Positions 9,069 to 17,019 of a stretch of 33,532 nt of DNA are shown piece after piece. Every line of letters starts with the position of its first letter. The first letter of the stretch is position 1. The translations under genes were made by a program, and so were the position numbers. Below the pieces are notes generated by a model that saw only the letters and a list, made by a program, of their open reading frames with translations, was not told the origin of the DNA and did not search any database. The stretch is from Sphaerobacter sp. (GTDB taxonomy: Bacteria > Chloroflexota > Chloroflexia > Thermomicrobiales > Thermomicrobiaceae): contig NZ_JADGHZ010000024.1 of the NCBI RefSeq assembly GCF_019683595.1, positions 1-33,532 of the forward strand, read 5' to 3'.

Positions 9069-11489
9069 ATGCAAGATGTCGCAGCGGTCCAGATCCCGGA
9101 TGGGTACGAGGCGGTGGGCGCAGCCGAGGTGGTTGAGCAGGGACCCACCAGTGTTCGCCTGCGGGCCGGCACCACGACGGTCGAGGTAACGGTGCTGTCA
9201 CCGGACCTGTTTCGGGTCGGGATGTTCCCCGATAGCCGGCCGGTGGTCTACCCGGACGCCGCCATCGCCCGGCACGACTGGGCGGCGGGAGAGGTGACCA
9301 TCGCGGAAGAGTCGGGCTCACTGCGTCTAGAGACCGGTGCCGCCGCGGTGGTGATCGACCTCGATCCGCTCCGGATCGGCTTCCGCGACGGTTCCGGGCG
9401 ACCCTTCCTGGAGGACGATCCCGAGTTGGGGATGGGCGCCGCCGGGCCGGCTCCGGCGGGGGGCGTCCCTGCCGCGCTGGGCCGGCCGGTCTACCTCTAC
9501 AAGCGGCGCATCCCCGGAGAGCGCTATTTCGGCTGCGGCGAACGCACCGGCGGGCTGGAGAAGACCTCGTCGCATCAGGTCTTCTGGAACGTCGACCCGC
9601 CCGTCGGCCACAACGCGGCCATGAATGCTCTCTACACCTCGATTCCGTTCCTCGTGGCACTCCGCGAGGGCAGGGCATGGGGGCTCTTCTTCGACAACCC
9701 CTGCCGGAGCGAGTTCGACCTCGCCCGGCTCGATCCATCGCGGCTGTGCTTCAGCGCGATCGGGGGCGATCTGGTCTACTACGTCTTCAGCGGGCCCTCG
9801 CCGCGGGATGTGCTGGAGCGCTATACCGACCTGACCGGCCGCATCCCGATGCCGCCGCTCTGGGGGCTCGGCTACCACCAGAGTTCCTGGAACTACGAGA
9901 CGGCGGAGGACATCGAGGAGGTCGCGCGCGCCTTCCGCGAGCGCGATATCCCGTGCGACGCGATCTACCTTGACATCGACTACATGGACGGGTTCCGCGT
10001 TTTCACCTGGAGCCCCGAGCGATTCCCCGACCCGGACGGCTTCATCGCGCGCCTCGGCGAGCAGGGCTTCCGGGTGGTAACGATCGTCGACCCGGGCGTG
10101 CGCGTCGATGAGGCGTACCCGGTCTACACCTCCGGTCGCGATGCGGGCTACTTCTGCCTGACCCCGACGGGTGAGGAGTACCGCAACGTGGTCTGGCCTG
10201 GCCTGTGCGCCTTCCCCGACTTCAGCGATCCGAATGTCCGTGCCTGGTGGGGCGAGCAGCACGCGGCACTCCTGGACCGGGGCGTGGCCGGCATCTGGTG
10301 CGACATGAACGAGCCGACGGTCTTCATCCCGTCGCGCGGGACCCTGCCGGACGACACGGTGCATCCCGGTGGTGGGCAGGCGCGGCTGCACGCGCAGGTG
10401 CACAACCTGTACGCCAACTACATGGCCCAGGCGGCGCGCGAAGGAATGGAGCGGCTGCGGCCGGACCGCCGCCCCTTCGTCATCTCCCGCGCCGGGTACG
10501 CCGGGTTGCAGCGCTTCGCCCTGCAGTGGACCGGCGACAACTCGGCCTGGTGGGAACACCTTTGGATGGCGATGCCGCAGCTCCAGAACATGGGGCTATC
10601 CGGTATGGCCTGGGCCGGGGTCGATATCGGTGGCTTCTCCGGCGACGCGACGGGCGAGCTGCTGGCACGTTGGACGGAGTTCGGCATCTTCCAGCCGTAT
10701 TGCCGCAATCACAGCGAGAAGGGAACGGCTCGTCAGGAGCCGTGGGCGTTCGGCGAGCCGTACGAGTCGATCATTCGGAACATGCTCAAGCTCCGCCAGC
10801 GGCTGCTCCCCTACCTGTACACGCTGTTCGAAGAGTGCCATCGCACCGGCGCACCCATCCTGCGCCCGCTGCTGTTCGAGTATCCGGAGGACGAGGCGAC
10901 GTACGCCGCTGACGATGAGTTCCTGCTGGGTGACCGGATCCTCGTGGCCCCGATCACACGCCATGGCCAATCCTACCGCCACGTCTACCTGCCCGCCGGC
11001 TCCTGGTTCCACCTGTGGCGGGGCGAGCGCTACGAGGGACCGGCCGACGTGCTGATCCACGCGCCTCTGGGGGAGCCGGCGGTCTTCGTGCGGGGCGACG
11101 CGCCGGTGCCGCTCTGGCCCGCCATGAACTACGTCGGCGAGCGGCCCGCCGACCCGCTGACCTTGCTGATCTATCCCGCCGGCGGGAGGGGCGCGCTGGA
11201 GCTGTACGAGGACGCCGGGGACGGCTATGCCTACCTGGACGGAGAGTACGCCCGCACGCGCGTTACCTGCCGCTCGGACGATGCCGGAATCACGGTCGAG
11301 ATCGGCGCGCGTGCGGGCAACTTCGTGCCGGAGCGCACCCGCGTCATGGTCGAGTTGCGCGGGCTGGAGACTGCGCCGTCGCAGGTGCTGGTCGAAGGGG
11401 AGCCGGCCGAGACGACCTTCGACGACGGCGTCGTGACCATAGCCCTCGATGCGAGCGCCGAGGCGCGGACGATCGAAGTCCGCCGCTGA
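9069..11489 (+). CDS. Alpha-glucosidase, glycoside hydrolase family 31
   Basis: An 806-residue GH31 enzyme, a retaining exo-acting alpha-glycosidase. The catalytic barrel shows the family motifs: YLDIDYMDGFRVFTW, the nucleophile D412 in GIWCDMNEP, the acid/base D490 in WTGDNSAWWEHL, and GVDIGGFSG after it. The N-terminal part (about 1-230) is the usual beta-sandwich with YFGCGERTGGLEK, and the C-terminus has the beta-domains that follow the barrel. No signal peptide is visible, so it probably acts inside the cell on imported malto-oligosaccharides or related alpha-glucosides. GTG 9066 is an almost equal start choice. GH31 also includes alpha-xylosidases and sulfoquinovosidases, so exact specificity is open. 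No sugar transporter or regulator lies beside it. Confidence 0.92.
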   Translation: MQDVAAVQIPDGYEAVGAAEVVEQGPTSVRLRAGTTTVEVTVLSPDLFRVGMFPDSRPVVYPDAAIARHDWAAGEVTIAEESGSLRLETGAAAVVIDLDPLRIGFRDGSGRPFLEDDPELGMGAAGPAPAGGVPAALGRPVYLYKRRIPGERYFGCGERTGGLEKTSSHQVFWNVDPPVGHNAAMNALYTSIPFLVALREGRAWGLFFDNPCRSEFDLARLDPSRLCFSAIGGDLVYYVFSGPSPRDVLERYTDLTGRIPMPPLWGLGYHQSSWNYETAEDIEEVARAFRERDIPCDAIYLDIDYMDGFRVFTWSPERFPDPDGFIARLGEQGFRVVTIVDPGVRVDEAYPVYTSGRDAGYFCLTPTGEEYRNVVWPGLCAFPDFSDPNVRAWWGEQHAALLDRGVAGIWCDMNEPTVFIPSRGTLPDDTVHPGGGQARLHAQVHNLYANYMAQAAREGMERLRPDRRPFVISRAGYAGLQRFALQWTGDNSAWWEHLWMAMPQLQNMGLSGMAWAGVDIGGFSGDATGELLARWTEFGIFQPYCRNHSEKGTARQEPWAFGEPYESIIRNMLKLRQRLLPYLYTLFEECHRTGAPILRPLLFEYPEDEATYAADDEFLLGDRILVAPITRHGQSYRHVYLPAGSWFHLWRGERYEGPADVLIHAPLGEPAVFVRGDAPVPLWPAMNYVGERPADPLTLLIYPAGGRGALELYEDAGDGYAYLDGEYARTRVTCRSDDAGITVEIGARAGNFVPERTRVMVELRGLETAPSQVLVEGEPAETTFDDGVVTIALDASAEARTIEVRR

Positions 11490-11570
11490 CGGCGTCGGAC
11501 AGCCGAACGGGGACTAGTGCGCCAAGTCCGCCGGGCGCGACGTGGACGCAGGGCGCGGGTCGTGGGCATA

Positions 11571-11590
11571 CTTTCCGGCCGTCCGGAAAG
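11571..11590. promoter_or_regulatory. Inverted repeat abutting the RBS of the Imm5-like gene
   Basis: CTTTCCGG (11571-11578) and CCGGAAAG (11583-11590) are perfectly complementary around CCGT. The right arm runs into the purine-rich ribosome-binding stretch just upstream of ATG 11600. It could serve as an operator, or as a hairpin limiting ribosome access. Confidence 0.4.
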
Positions 11591-11599
11591 GGGGCGGAG

Positions 11600-12115
11600 A
11601 TGATCCTGCCGAAAGTTCGCGACCCGCGTTTGGTCACGATTCGCCGCGGTGGAACTCTCACCGATGCGGATCACCAGCTCCTCGCCCTCTGGGCGGCGCT
11701 GTGTGCGGAGCACGTCCTACCCCTCTTCGAGGCCGTGCAGCCGGAGGATCCGCGACCGCGCCACGCGATCGAGCAGGTCCGCGCCTGGGCGCGCGGCGAG
11801 ATTCGAATGTCCCAGTCGCGTGCGGCAGCCGGTCATGCGAACGCCGCGGCCAGGCACCTGAGTGGTGCACCGCGGTTTGCGGCGTTTGCGGCCGGGCAGG
11901 CGGCGGCGGTCGCCCACGTCGCCGCGCACGCGCTCGGCGCGGCTGCCTACGCGATTAAGGCCGTGCGCGCCGTCGCACCGGAAGGACAGGCCGTGCAGGC
12001 CGGGCGTCTGGAGTGCCAGTGGCAGCGGGACCAGCTCCCGGAGCCGATCCGCGAACTGGTGCTCGACGATCAGCGGCTCCGGAATCACCTCTGCTGGGGC
12101 GTGTTCGACTGCTGA
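11600..12115 (+). CDS. Imm5-type immunity-like protein
   Basis: A 171-residue protein that I recognise as an Imm5-family putative immunity protein. The visible family features are LTDADHQLLALWAALCAEHVLPLF near residues 20-43, PEDPRPRHAIEQVRAWARGEI near 48-68, and an alanine/histidine-rich helical stretch (AAGQAAAVAHVAAHALGAAAYA) near 98-119. Imm5 proteins were predicted computationally from polymorphic-toxin loci, but many, like this one, stand alone with no toxin next door, so an immunity role here is unproven. No signal peptide or membrane segment is present. The start at ATG 11600 follows AAGGGGGCGGAG. A hairpin overlaps that ribosome site. The upstream neighbour is the GH31 gene, 110 nt away; the downstream side is a long non-coding stretch. 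Confidence 0.8.
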   Translation: MILPKVRDPRLVTIRRGGTLTDADHQLLALWAALCAEHVLPLFEAVQPEDPRPRHAIEQVRAWARGEIRMSQSRAAAGHANAAARHLSGAPRFAAFAAGQAAAVAHVAAHALGAAAYAIKAVRAVAPEGQAVQAGRLECQWQRDQLPEPIRELVLDDQRLRNHLCWGVFDC

Positions 12116-12238
12116 CTGGGCGACGCGCCTGCCCATGCGACAATCCGTTGAATCCAACCCGGGCGCATCACCCGTTGTTATGGTACGCGGGACTCGGTCC
12201 ACGCCAACGGATCTAGCGGGTGGGGCGGCCGCTCCAGC

Positions 12239-12268
12239 GTGAGATCCTTCGCTTCGCTCAGGATGACG
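12239..12268. repeat. Dispersed intergenic repeat (HPERSEGS-encoding type)
   Basis: The stretch reads, on the minus strand, TCATCCTGAGCGAAGCGAAG followed by GATCTCAC. This is a familiar short element scattered in intergenic DNA of many bacterial genomes, which gives spurious peptides such as HPERSEGSH when translated. Identification is from memory. It contains a GCTTCGCT/AGCGAAGC-like self-complementary core. Confidence 0.6.
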
Positions 12269-12388
12269 GGTGTCGTGAAGCGGTCTCCGGGGAGGTAGAC
12301 GAGGTTCGTTCCTCACGGGTCACCTCGGCCCACCGCCGAGGCGCACGTCGCGCAATGGACGGAGCGCCGTCCTGCGAATCCCTTGGCG

Positions 12389-12417
12389 TTGACGCCCGTA
12401 ACAGCCTTTGCTACAGT
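12389..12417 (+). promoter_or_regulatory. Promoter of the LIV transporter operon
   Basis: TTGACG (12389-12394) and TACAGT (12412-12417) are separated by exactly 17 nt, a good match to a housekeeping sigma promoter. Transcription would start near 12424, leaving about 520 nt before the first start codon at 12947. Confidence 0.6.
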
Positions 12418-12765
12418 GGAGAGAGCGATATCCATGCAGCGTCTGACAACGTTGGACGGGAATGACCACGCCTGATCGTGCGGCAAATCGGGGGCCGGTC
12501 GAGGGTGCTGACCGACCCAGTCTTCGGCGCAGTTGTGCGAATCCACAGCGGTGGCAGAGCAGCATCCGGTATCGTCCGCCGCATCGGGAATTGCGCGCAG
12601 GTGCCAGCCCGGACGGATAGCGCGGTGCTCCGGTGCGCTTCCATACCTGCACGGCCGGTGGCAGTACGCGTGTGCATGGGACGGTCCGGCAATGGCCGCG
12701 CGACGGTGCCACACATGATCTTGTCCGAGGGCGGTTAGCGCGACACAAGTCCTGGCGGGTGCCGT

Positions 12766-12790
12766 TTCGCCCGGTCAACTGCCGGGCGGA
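12766..12790 (+). other. Leader hairpin upstream of the LIV operon
   Basis: Arms TTCGCCCGG and CCGGGCGGA pair over nine positions (one G-U) around the loop TCAACTG. It lies within the predicted leader RNA, about 160 nt before the first gene. Function unknown. Confidence 0.35.
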
Positions 12791-12946
12791 GATGGGAGGC
12801 CCCGCGCTTACTGGTGGAATCGGACGGCCGGGTGCGTCCGGCGGGACGGCGGGGGCCGGTCGGTCCCTGGCCAATGCGCCCGAAGAGGACGCATCCCGGC
12901 CGAAGGATGGCTGTGCACGGTTTATGGTGAGGAGGGGCAGTACGAG

Positions 12947-14302
12947 ATGCAGCACGAGTCGCAGCCACTCATGAACCACAGGCTCAGTCGCCGGTCGATG
13001 TTGCTCGGTCTCGGGACGACCGTGCTGGGTGGTCTGCTTGCCGCCTGCGGTGGCGGCGAGTCGGAGGAGACGCCCGCCGCAGCCGCTGAGACGCCGACCC
13101 AGGCTGCCGCTGCGCAGACGCCCACGACGGCCGCGGCCAGCCCGACCGCCGCTGCCAGCCCGACTGCCGGCACCCCGTCGGCGTCCTCGTCCTCCGGAGA
13201 ACCTGTCCGGGTCGGGGTCATTGGCACCATCTCGGGCGTCTACTCCACCCTCGGGCAGAACATGGTCGACGGGATGAAGCTCTACCTCTCGGAGATCCAG
13301 AACCAGGCCGGGGGGCGCCCGATCGAGCTCATCGTCGAGGACTCGGCGGGTGATCCGGATCAGGCACTCGCCAAAGCGCGGCAGCTCGTCGAGCGCGACC
13401 AGGTGCACCTCATCGCCGGGGTGACGCTGAGCAATGAGGCGGCCGCCGTCCGCGACTACATTGTCGAGGCGCAGGTTCCGTGGATCATCGGCAACGCCGG
13501 GTTGCCGGGGCTGACGCGTGACCCCAACATGCGGAGCCCATACATCTTCCGCGTCTCCTTCGCCAACGGGCAGTACGAGGCGCCCTTCGGTGACTATGCC
13601 TACAACACCCTTGGTTACAAGCGAGTCGTCGTCACGGCGCTCGACTACTCGGCCGGCCACGACAAGGCGGGTGCCTTCAGCCAGCGGTTCCAGCAGGCAG
13701 GCGGTGAGATCGTCGGCGAGGTCTACGCGCCGATGGACACGCAGGACTACGGCCCGTACCTGCAGCGCATCCAGCAGATGGACGCCGACGCCGTCTGGGC
13801 TTTCTATTCCGGCGGCGATGCGGTACGCTTTGTGTTGCAGTACACGGAGTTCGGGCTCAAGGACCAGTTCCCGCTCATCGGCGCCGGTGACACCGTGGAT
13901 GAGAATATTCTCAACCAGCAGGGCGACGCTGCCCTCGACGTTGTCAGCACCCTGCACTACAGCCCACTGTACGATTCGCCGGAGAACAAGGCCTTCGTCG
14001 AGGCGTTCCAGTCGACCTACAACGCCCAGGCGAACCAGTTTGCCTACCAGGGCTACCTGGCTGCCCGGGTCATCGCCGAGGCCTTGAACGCCACGGATGG
14101 GAATGTGGAGGATAAGCAGGCGTTCCTCGAGGCGCTGAAGGGGGTTCACTTCACCGGGCCGACCGGCGAGTTCCGGTTCCACCCCGAGTCCCAAGGACCG
14201 GTGATCACGGTGCTGGTGCGGCGCGTCGAGAAGCTTCCTGACGGCAGCTACGGGAACGTCGTGATCGATGCGATTGGGAATGTCGATGACCTGTCGTTCT
14301 AG
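12947..14302 (+). CDS. LIV-type ABC transporter substrate-binding lipoprotein (first copy)
   Basis: A 451-residue receptor of the branched-chain amino acid/amide type (Peripla_BP_6 fold). The N-terminus combines a twin-arginine motif (SRRSMLLG, R15-R16) with a lipobox ending at C34 (GGLLAAC), so it is probably exported folded and lipid-anchored outside the membrane. A linker rich in A, T, P and S (about 40-85) separates anchor and receptor. The mature domain starts RVGVIGTISGVYSTLG; the internal FYSGGDAVRF and GAGDTVDE are shared with the paralogue at 22375. It heads the Liv genes, 24 nt before livH. Such receptors bind amino acids, amides, urea or aromatic acids; here the neighbouring enzymes suggest a non-amino-acid ligand. 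Start chosen behind GGAGGGG (spacer about 11). Confidence 0.9.
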   Translation: MQHESQPLMNHRLSRRSMLLGLGTTVLGGLLAACGGGESEETPAAAAETPTQAAAAQTPTTAAASPTAAASPTAGTPSASSSSGEPVRVGVIGTISGVYSTLGQNMVDGMKLYLSEIQNQAGGRPIELIVEDSAGDPDQALAKARQLVERDQVHLIAGVTLSNEAAAVRDYIVEAQVPWIIGNAGLPGLTRDPNMRSPYIFRVSFANGQYEAPFGDYAYNTLGYKRVVVTALDYSAGHDKAGAFSQRFQQAGGEIVGEVYAPMDTQDYGPYLQRIQQMDADAVWAFYSGGDAVRFVLQYTEFGLKDQFPLIGAGDTVDENILNQQGDAALDVVSTLHYSPLYDSPENKAFVEAFQSTYNAQANQFAYQGYLAARVIAEALNATDGNVEDKQAFLEALKGVHFTGPTGEFRFHPESQGPVITVLVRRVEKLPDGSYGNVVIDAIGNVDDLSF

Positions 14303-14326
14303 TGGCAGGCTGCAGGGGAGGGTAGC

Positions 14327-15184
14327 ATGCCGATCAACGCGGCAAGCGTAGTCATCGGCCTGTCATACGCGAGCCTGCTCTTTCTGATCTCGGTCGGGCT
14401 GTCGGTGGTGTTCGGGTTGATGCGGTTCGTCAACCTGGCCACCGGCGCCCTCTACCTCGTCGGTGGCTACGTCGCCTGGAGCGTGGCGAACCGGACCGAC
14501 AACTTCTGGCTGGCGCTCCCGGCCGGGGCGCTCGTGGCCCTGGTGATCGGGGTCGTGATCGAGCGTGGCTTCCTGGACCGGCTGCTCGGCAAGGAGTTGA
14601 TGCAGGTCTCCCTGACGCTGGGGGTCGCGTACATCGTGGCCGATGTCACGCGCTGGATCTGGGGCGGCGACCCGTTGCGGGTGCGTGCTCCGGAGGCGCT
14701 GCGCGGCTCGACCCGCATTTTCGGCTCCGTCGTCCCCACCTATCGTCTCGCGTTGATCGTGATCGGCGCGATCTTGGCGATCGTCGTCTGGTACCTGCTG
14801 GAGCGCACGCGCTGGGGCGCCTACGTCCGCGCGGGCGTGGACGACATGGAGATGCTCGAGTGCCTCGGCGTGAACGGGCGCCGCATCTTCTCGGTGGTCT
14901 TCGCGTTGGGCGCGCTCCTGTGCGGCCTGGGCGGGGCGCTGGGCACGCCGGTGACCGGCGTCTCGCCGGGCATCGACTCGCAGATGCTGCTGATGGCGCT
15001 GATCGTGGTCGTGCTCGGAGGACTGGGATCGGTGCTCGGCGCGATCGTGGCGAGCGGCGTAGTCGGCATGGTCGACAACATGGTGCGCACCTTCTGGCCT
15101 GAGGCGTCGTTCTTCGTCGTCTGGGTGCTCGTCGCCCTGGTGCTGATCGTACGGCCGCAGGGCCTGTTCGGCCGCGCGGTCTAG
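14327..15184 (+). CDS. livH: LIV-type ABC transporter permease, LivH family
   Basis: A 285-residue integral membrane permease, one half of the channel for the LIV-type importer. It begins directly with hydrophobic helices (SVVIGLSYASLLFLISVGLSVVFGLM), then the FVNLATGALYLVGGY segment typical of LivH. A cytoplasmic loop holds GVDDMEMLECLGVNGRRIFSVVFALGA, the family's equivalent of the EAA motif that contacts the ATPases. It ends with VRPQGLFGR, a common LivH/LivM terminus. Start is ATG 14327 behind GGGGAGG. It lies in a tight series with the receptor before it and livM 21 nt after it. The symbol describes family membership; leucine transport is not implied. Confidence 0.93.
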   Translation: MPINAASVVIGLSYASLLFLISVGLSVVFGLMRFVNLATGALYLVGGYVAWSVANRTDNFWLALPAGALVALVIGVVIERGFLDRLLGKELMQVSLTLGVAYIVADVTRWIWGGDPLRVRAPEALRGSTRIFGSVVPTYRLALIVIGAILAIVVWYLLERTRWGAYVRAGVDDMEMLECLGVNGRRIFSVVFALGALLCGLGGALGTPVTGVSPGIDSQMLLMALIVVVLGGLGSVLGAIVASGVVGMVDNMVRTFWPEASFFVVWVLVALVLIVRPQGLFGRAV

Positions 15185-15205
15185 GGAGAGGCAGGGCGAA
15201 CCGGC

Positions 15206-16258
15206 ATGCATCGCAAGGGTCTGGACGTACGCAGCGCGCGCTCGAGCCGCCTGCTGCTGCTCGCGGTCGCCGTGATCGCGCTCCTGGTCGCCCCGGCTGT
15301 GCTACCCGACTATCCCCTGAGCGTCCTCACCGAGATCGTGATCTTCTCGCTCTTCGTCATGTCCCTCAACTTGCTGGTCGGGTACACCGGACTGCCCTCA
15401 CTGGGCCACTCGGCCTTCTTCGGCACGGGCGGGTACGCGGTGGCCTTGCTGGCGATCCGCGCGCACCTCTCGGCGATCCCGGCGCTCATCGTCGCGGTAC
15501 TCGCGGGAATCGCGCTCGCGCTCATCACCGGCCCGTTCGTGCTCCGGACGAGCGGCGCCTACTTCCTCATCCTCACGCTCTCGCTGACGCAGGTGCTCTT
15601 CGGGATCGTCTGGCTCTGGCGCGGGATGACGGGCGGCGATGACGGCCTCCCCGGCGTCCCCAGGCCGCAGCTCCCGTTCCTGTCCGGCGTCGTGGGGAGT
15701 TGGACGAACTTCTACTATGTGGTGCTCCTCGTCGTGGCCATCGCCGTGGCCACCCTGTGGTGGGTCGTGCGATCCAGCTTCGGACTGACGCTCGTCGGAA
15801 TCCGGGAGAACGAGCGGATCGTCGAGGGGCTGGGGTACCCGACCTGGTGGACCAAGTACATCGTCTACATCCTTGCCGGGGGCTACGGCGCCCTGGCCGG
15901 TGGGCTCTTCGCCTACTTCAAGGGGTACGTCGGCCCCGGCCAGCTTAGCTGGCTCACGGCGGGCGAGGCGCTGGTGATGGTCATCCTCGGCGGGGCCGGA
16001 ACCTTTTGGGGGCCGGTCCTGGGAGCTACGGTGGTCCTGCTGCTTCGGTACGAGGTGAGCAGCTTCACGCAGCGCTGGGAGACCATCCTGGGTCTGGTCT
16101 TCATCCTGGCTGTGCTCTTCCTCCCTGAGGGGCTCGCGCGCCTGCCTGACCGGATCAGGGACATCCGGGCGAAGGGCCGACCCGCGGCCGCGCCTGCGGA
16201 GCAACCCGCCGCGGAGGCTGTCGGGTCCACAGCGATTGCGGAGAGGTCGGAGCAATGA
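15206..16258 (+). CDS. livM: LIV-type ABC transporter permease, LivM family
   Basis: A 350-residue integral membrane permease, the second channel half. A short basic N-terminus precedes the first helix (LLLLAVAVIALLVAPAV). The LivM signature MSLNLLVGYTGLPSLGHSAFFGTGGY is present (about 51-76), as are GLTLVGIRENERIVEGLGYPTWWTKY (the loop contacting the ATPases) and GAGTFWGPVLGA. The hydrophilic tail after residue 315 is rich in A, E and P and is probably cytoplasmic. Its stop overlaps the livG start in an ATGA junction, indicating translational coupling. The ribosome site for ATG 15206 is poorly placed, so an alternative nearby start is possible. Confidence 0.93.
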   Translation: MHRKGLDVRSARSSRLLLLAVAVIALLVAPAVLPDYPLSVLTEIVIFSLFVMSLNLLVGYTGLPSLGHSAFFGTGGYAVALLAIRAHLSAIPALIVAVLAGIALALITGPFVLRTSGAYFLILTLSLTQVLFGIVWLWRGMTGGDDGLPGVPRPQLPFLSGVVGSWTNFYYVVLLVVAIAVATLWWVVRSSFGLTLVGIRENERIVEGLGYPTWWTKYIVYILAGGYGALAGGLFAYFKGYVGPGQLSWLTAGEALVMVILGGAGTFWGPVLGATVVLLLRYEVSSFTQRWETILGLVFILAVLFLPEGLARLPDRIRDIRAKGRPAAAPAEQPAAEAVGSTAIAERSEQ

Positions 16259-17019
16259 CGGCGCCGGCGTTACAGCTTGAGGACATCACCAAGACCATCG
16301 GTGGCCTCACCATCCTGGATGGGATCCCGCTGAAGGTCGAGCCGGGGGAGCGGCGCGCGATCATCGGGCCGAACGGCGCCGGAAAGACGACGCTCTTGAA
16401 CGTCATCGCCGGGTTCCTCCCGCCGACCCGCGGGCGAGTGCTGATCTTCGGCCACGACGTTACCCGGCTGCCGGCCCATCGCCGCGTCGACGTCGGGCTG
16501 ATGAAGACGAACCAGCAGCCGGCTGTGCTGCGGGAGCTGACGGCGCTGGAGAACGTGATGCTCGCGCTGCTGCGGGGGCGGCACCGCTTCTTCGGTCTCG
16601 CCGGATCGGTGGACCGCGACCACGAGGCGCGGCGCCAGGCGATGTCGGTGCTGGAGGAGTGGGATCTGCTGGATGTCGCGCACGAGCGCGTCCAGCACCT
16701 GTCGCACGGCTACCAGCGCCGCCTGGAGCTGGCAGCGCGCTTCGCCATGCGGCCTCGCCTGCTGCTCCTCGATGAGCCGGCGGCAGGCCTCGCCGCCGAC
16801 GAGATTCCGGCGTTCCTTGAGCGGCTTCAGCGGCTGCCGCGCGACATGACCGTCATCCTCGTCGAGCACAGTATGCGCGTGGTCTTCGCCTTCGCCGATC
16901 GCATCACCGTGCTCCACCACGGCGCGGTGCTCACCGAAGGCACTCCGGACGAGGTACGACAGGACCGGTACGCACAGGAGGCATACCTGAGTGGCGGGAC
17001 GCGGAGGAAAGATGCTTGA
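16255..17019 (+). CDS. livG: LIV-type ABC transporter ATPase, LivG family
   Basis: A 254-residue cytoplasmic ATPase subunit. Walker A is GPNGAGKTT (about 38-46), Walker B is LLLLDEPAAGL (about 170), and the switch histidine is in VILVEHSMRVV. The ABC signature reads LSHGYQRRLEL, a mild variation of the usual LSYGQQRRLEIA of LivG. The insertion between Q-loop and signature (HRFFGLAGSVDRDHEARRQAM) is typical of LivG rather than LivF. It overlaps livM by 4 nt and livF by 8 nt, so the three are coupled. It would pair with LivF to energise LivH-LivM. Confidence 0.93.
   Translation: MTAPALQLEDITKTIGGLTILDGIPLKVEPGERRAIIGPNGAGKTTLLNVIAGFLPPTRGRVLIFGHDVTRLPAHRRVDVGLMKTNQQPAVLRELTALENVMLALLRGRHRFFGLAGSVDRDHEARRQAMSVLEEWDLLDVAHERVQHLSHGYQRRLELAARFAMRPRLLLLDEPAAGLAADEIPAFLERLQRLPRDMTVILVEHSMRVVFAFADRITVLHHGAVLTEGTPDEVRQDRYAQEAYLSGGTRRKDA

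Larger units (their letters stand above)
12116..12946. other. 831-nt non-coding region: dispersed repeat, promoter and long leader
   Basis: No open frame here looks like a gene. From left to right it holds a known-looking dispersed repeat (12239-12268), a sigma-70-type promoter (12389-12417), the 8-bp palindrome CAACGTTG (12447-12454) just after the expected transcription start, and a leader of roughly 520 nt with hairpins such as 12766-12790 and CGGACG/CGTCCG (12821-12840). I looked for T-box, cobalamin and SAM riboswitch landmarks and did not find them. Confidence 0.55.

Noticed and set aside
9327-10559. 410-codon frame opposite the GH31 gene
   Set aside because: Antisense shadow; GH31 catalytic motifs are on the plus strand.
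12478-12738. Short plus-strand frame in the LIV leader
   Set aside because: No ribosome site, no recognisable motif, and an arginine/valine-rich translation typical of non-coding GC-rich DNA.
12440-12946. Known riboswitch or T-box in the LIV leader
   Set aside because: I looked for T-box, cobalamin-box and SAM landmarks; a GGTGGAATCGG near 12814 only superficially resembles a T-box and lacks the expected surrounding sequence.
12320-14194. Very long open frame (624 codons) on the minus strand
   Set aside because: It is the shadow of the LIV receptor gene and its leader; the plus strand gives a complete recognisable receptor with signal and ribosome site, and the minus translation matches no family I know.
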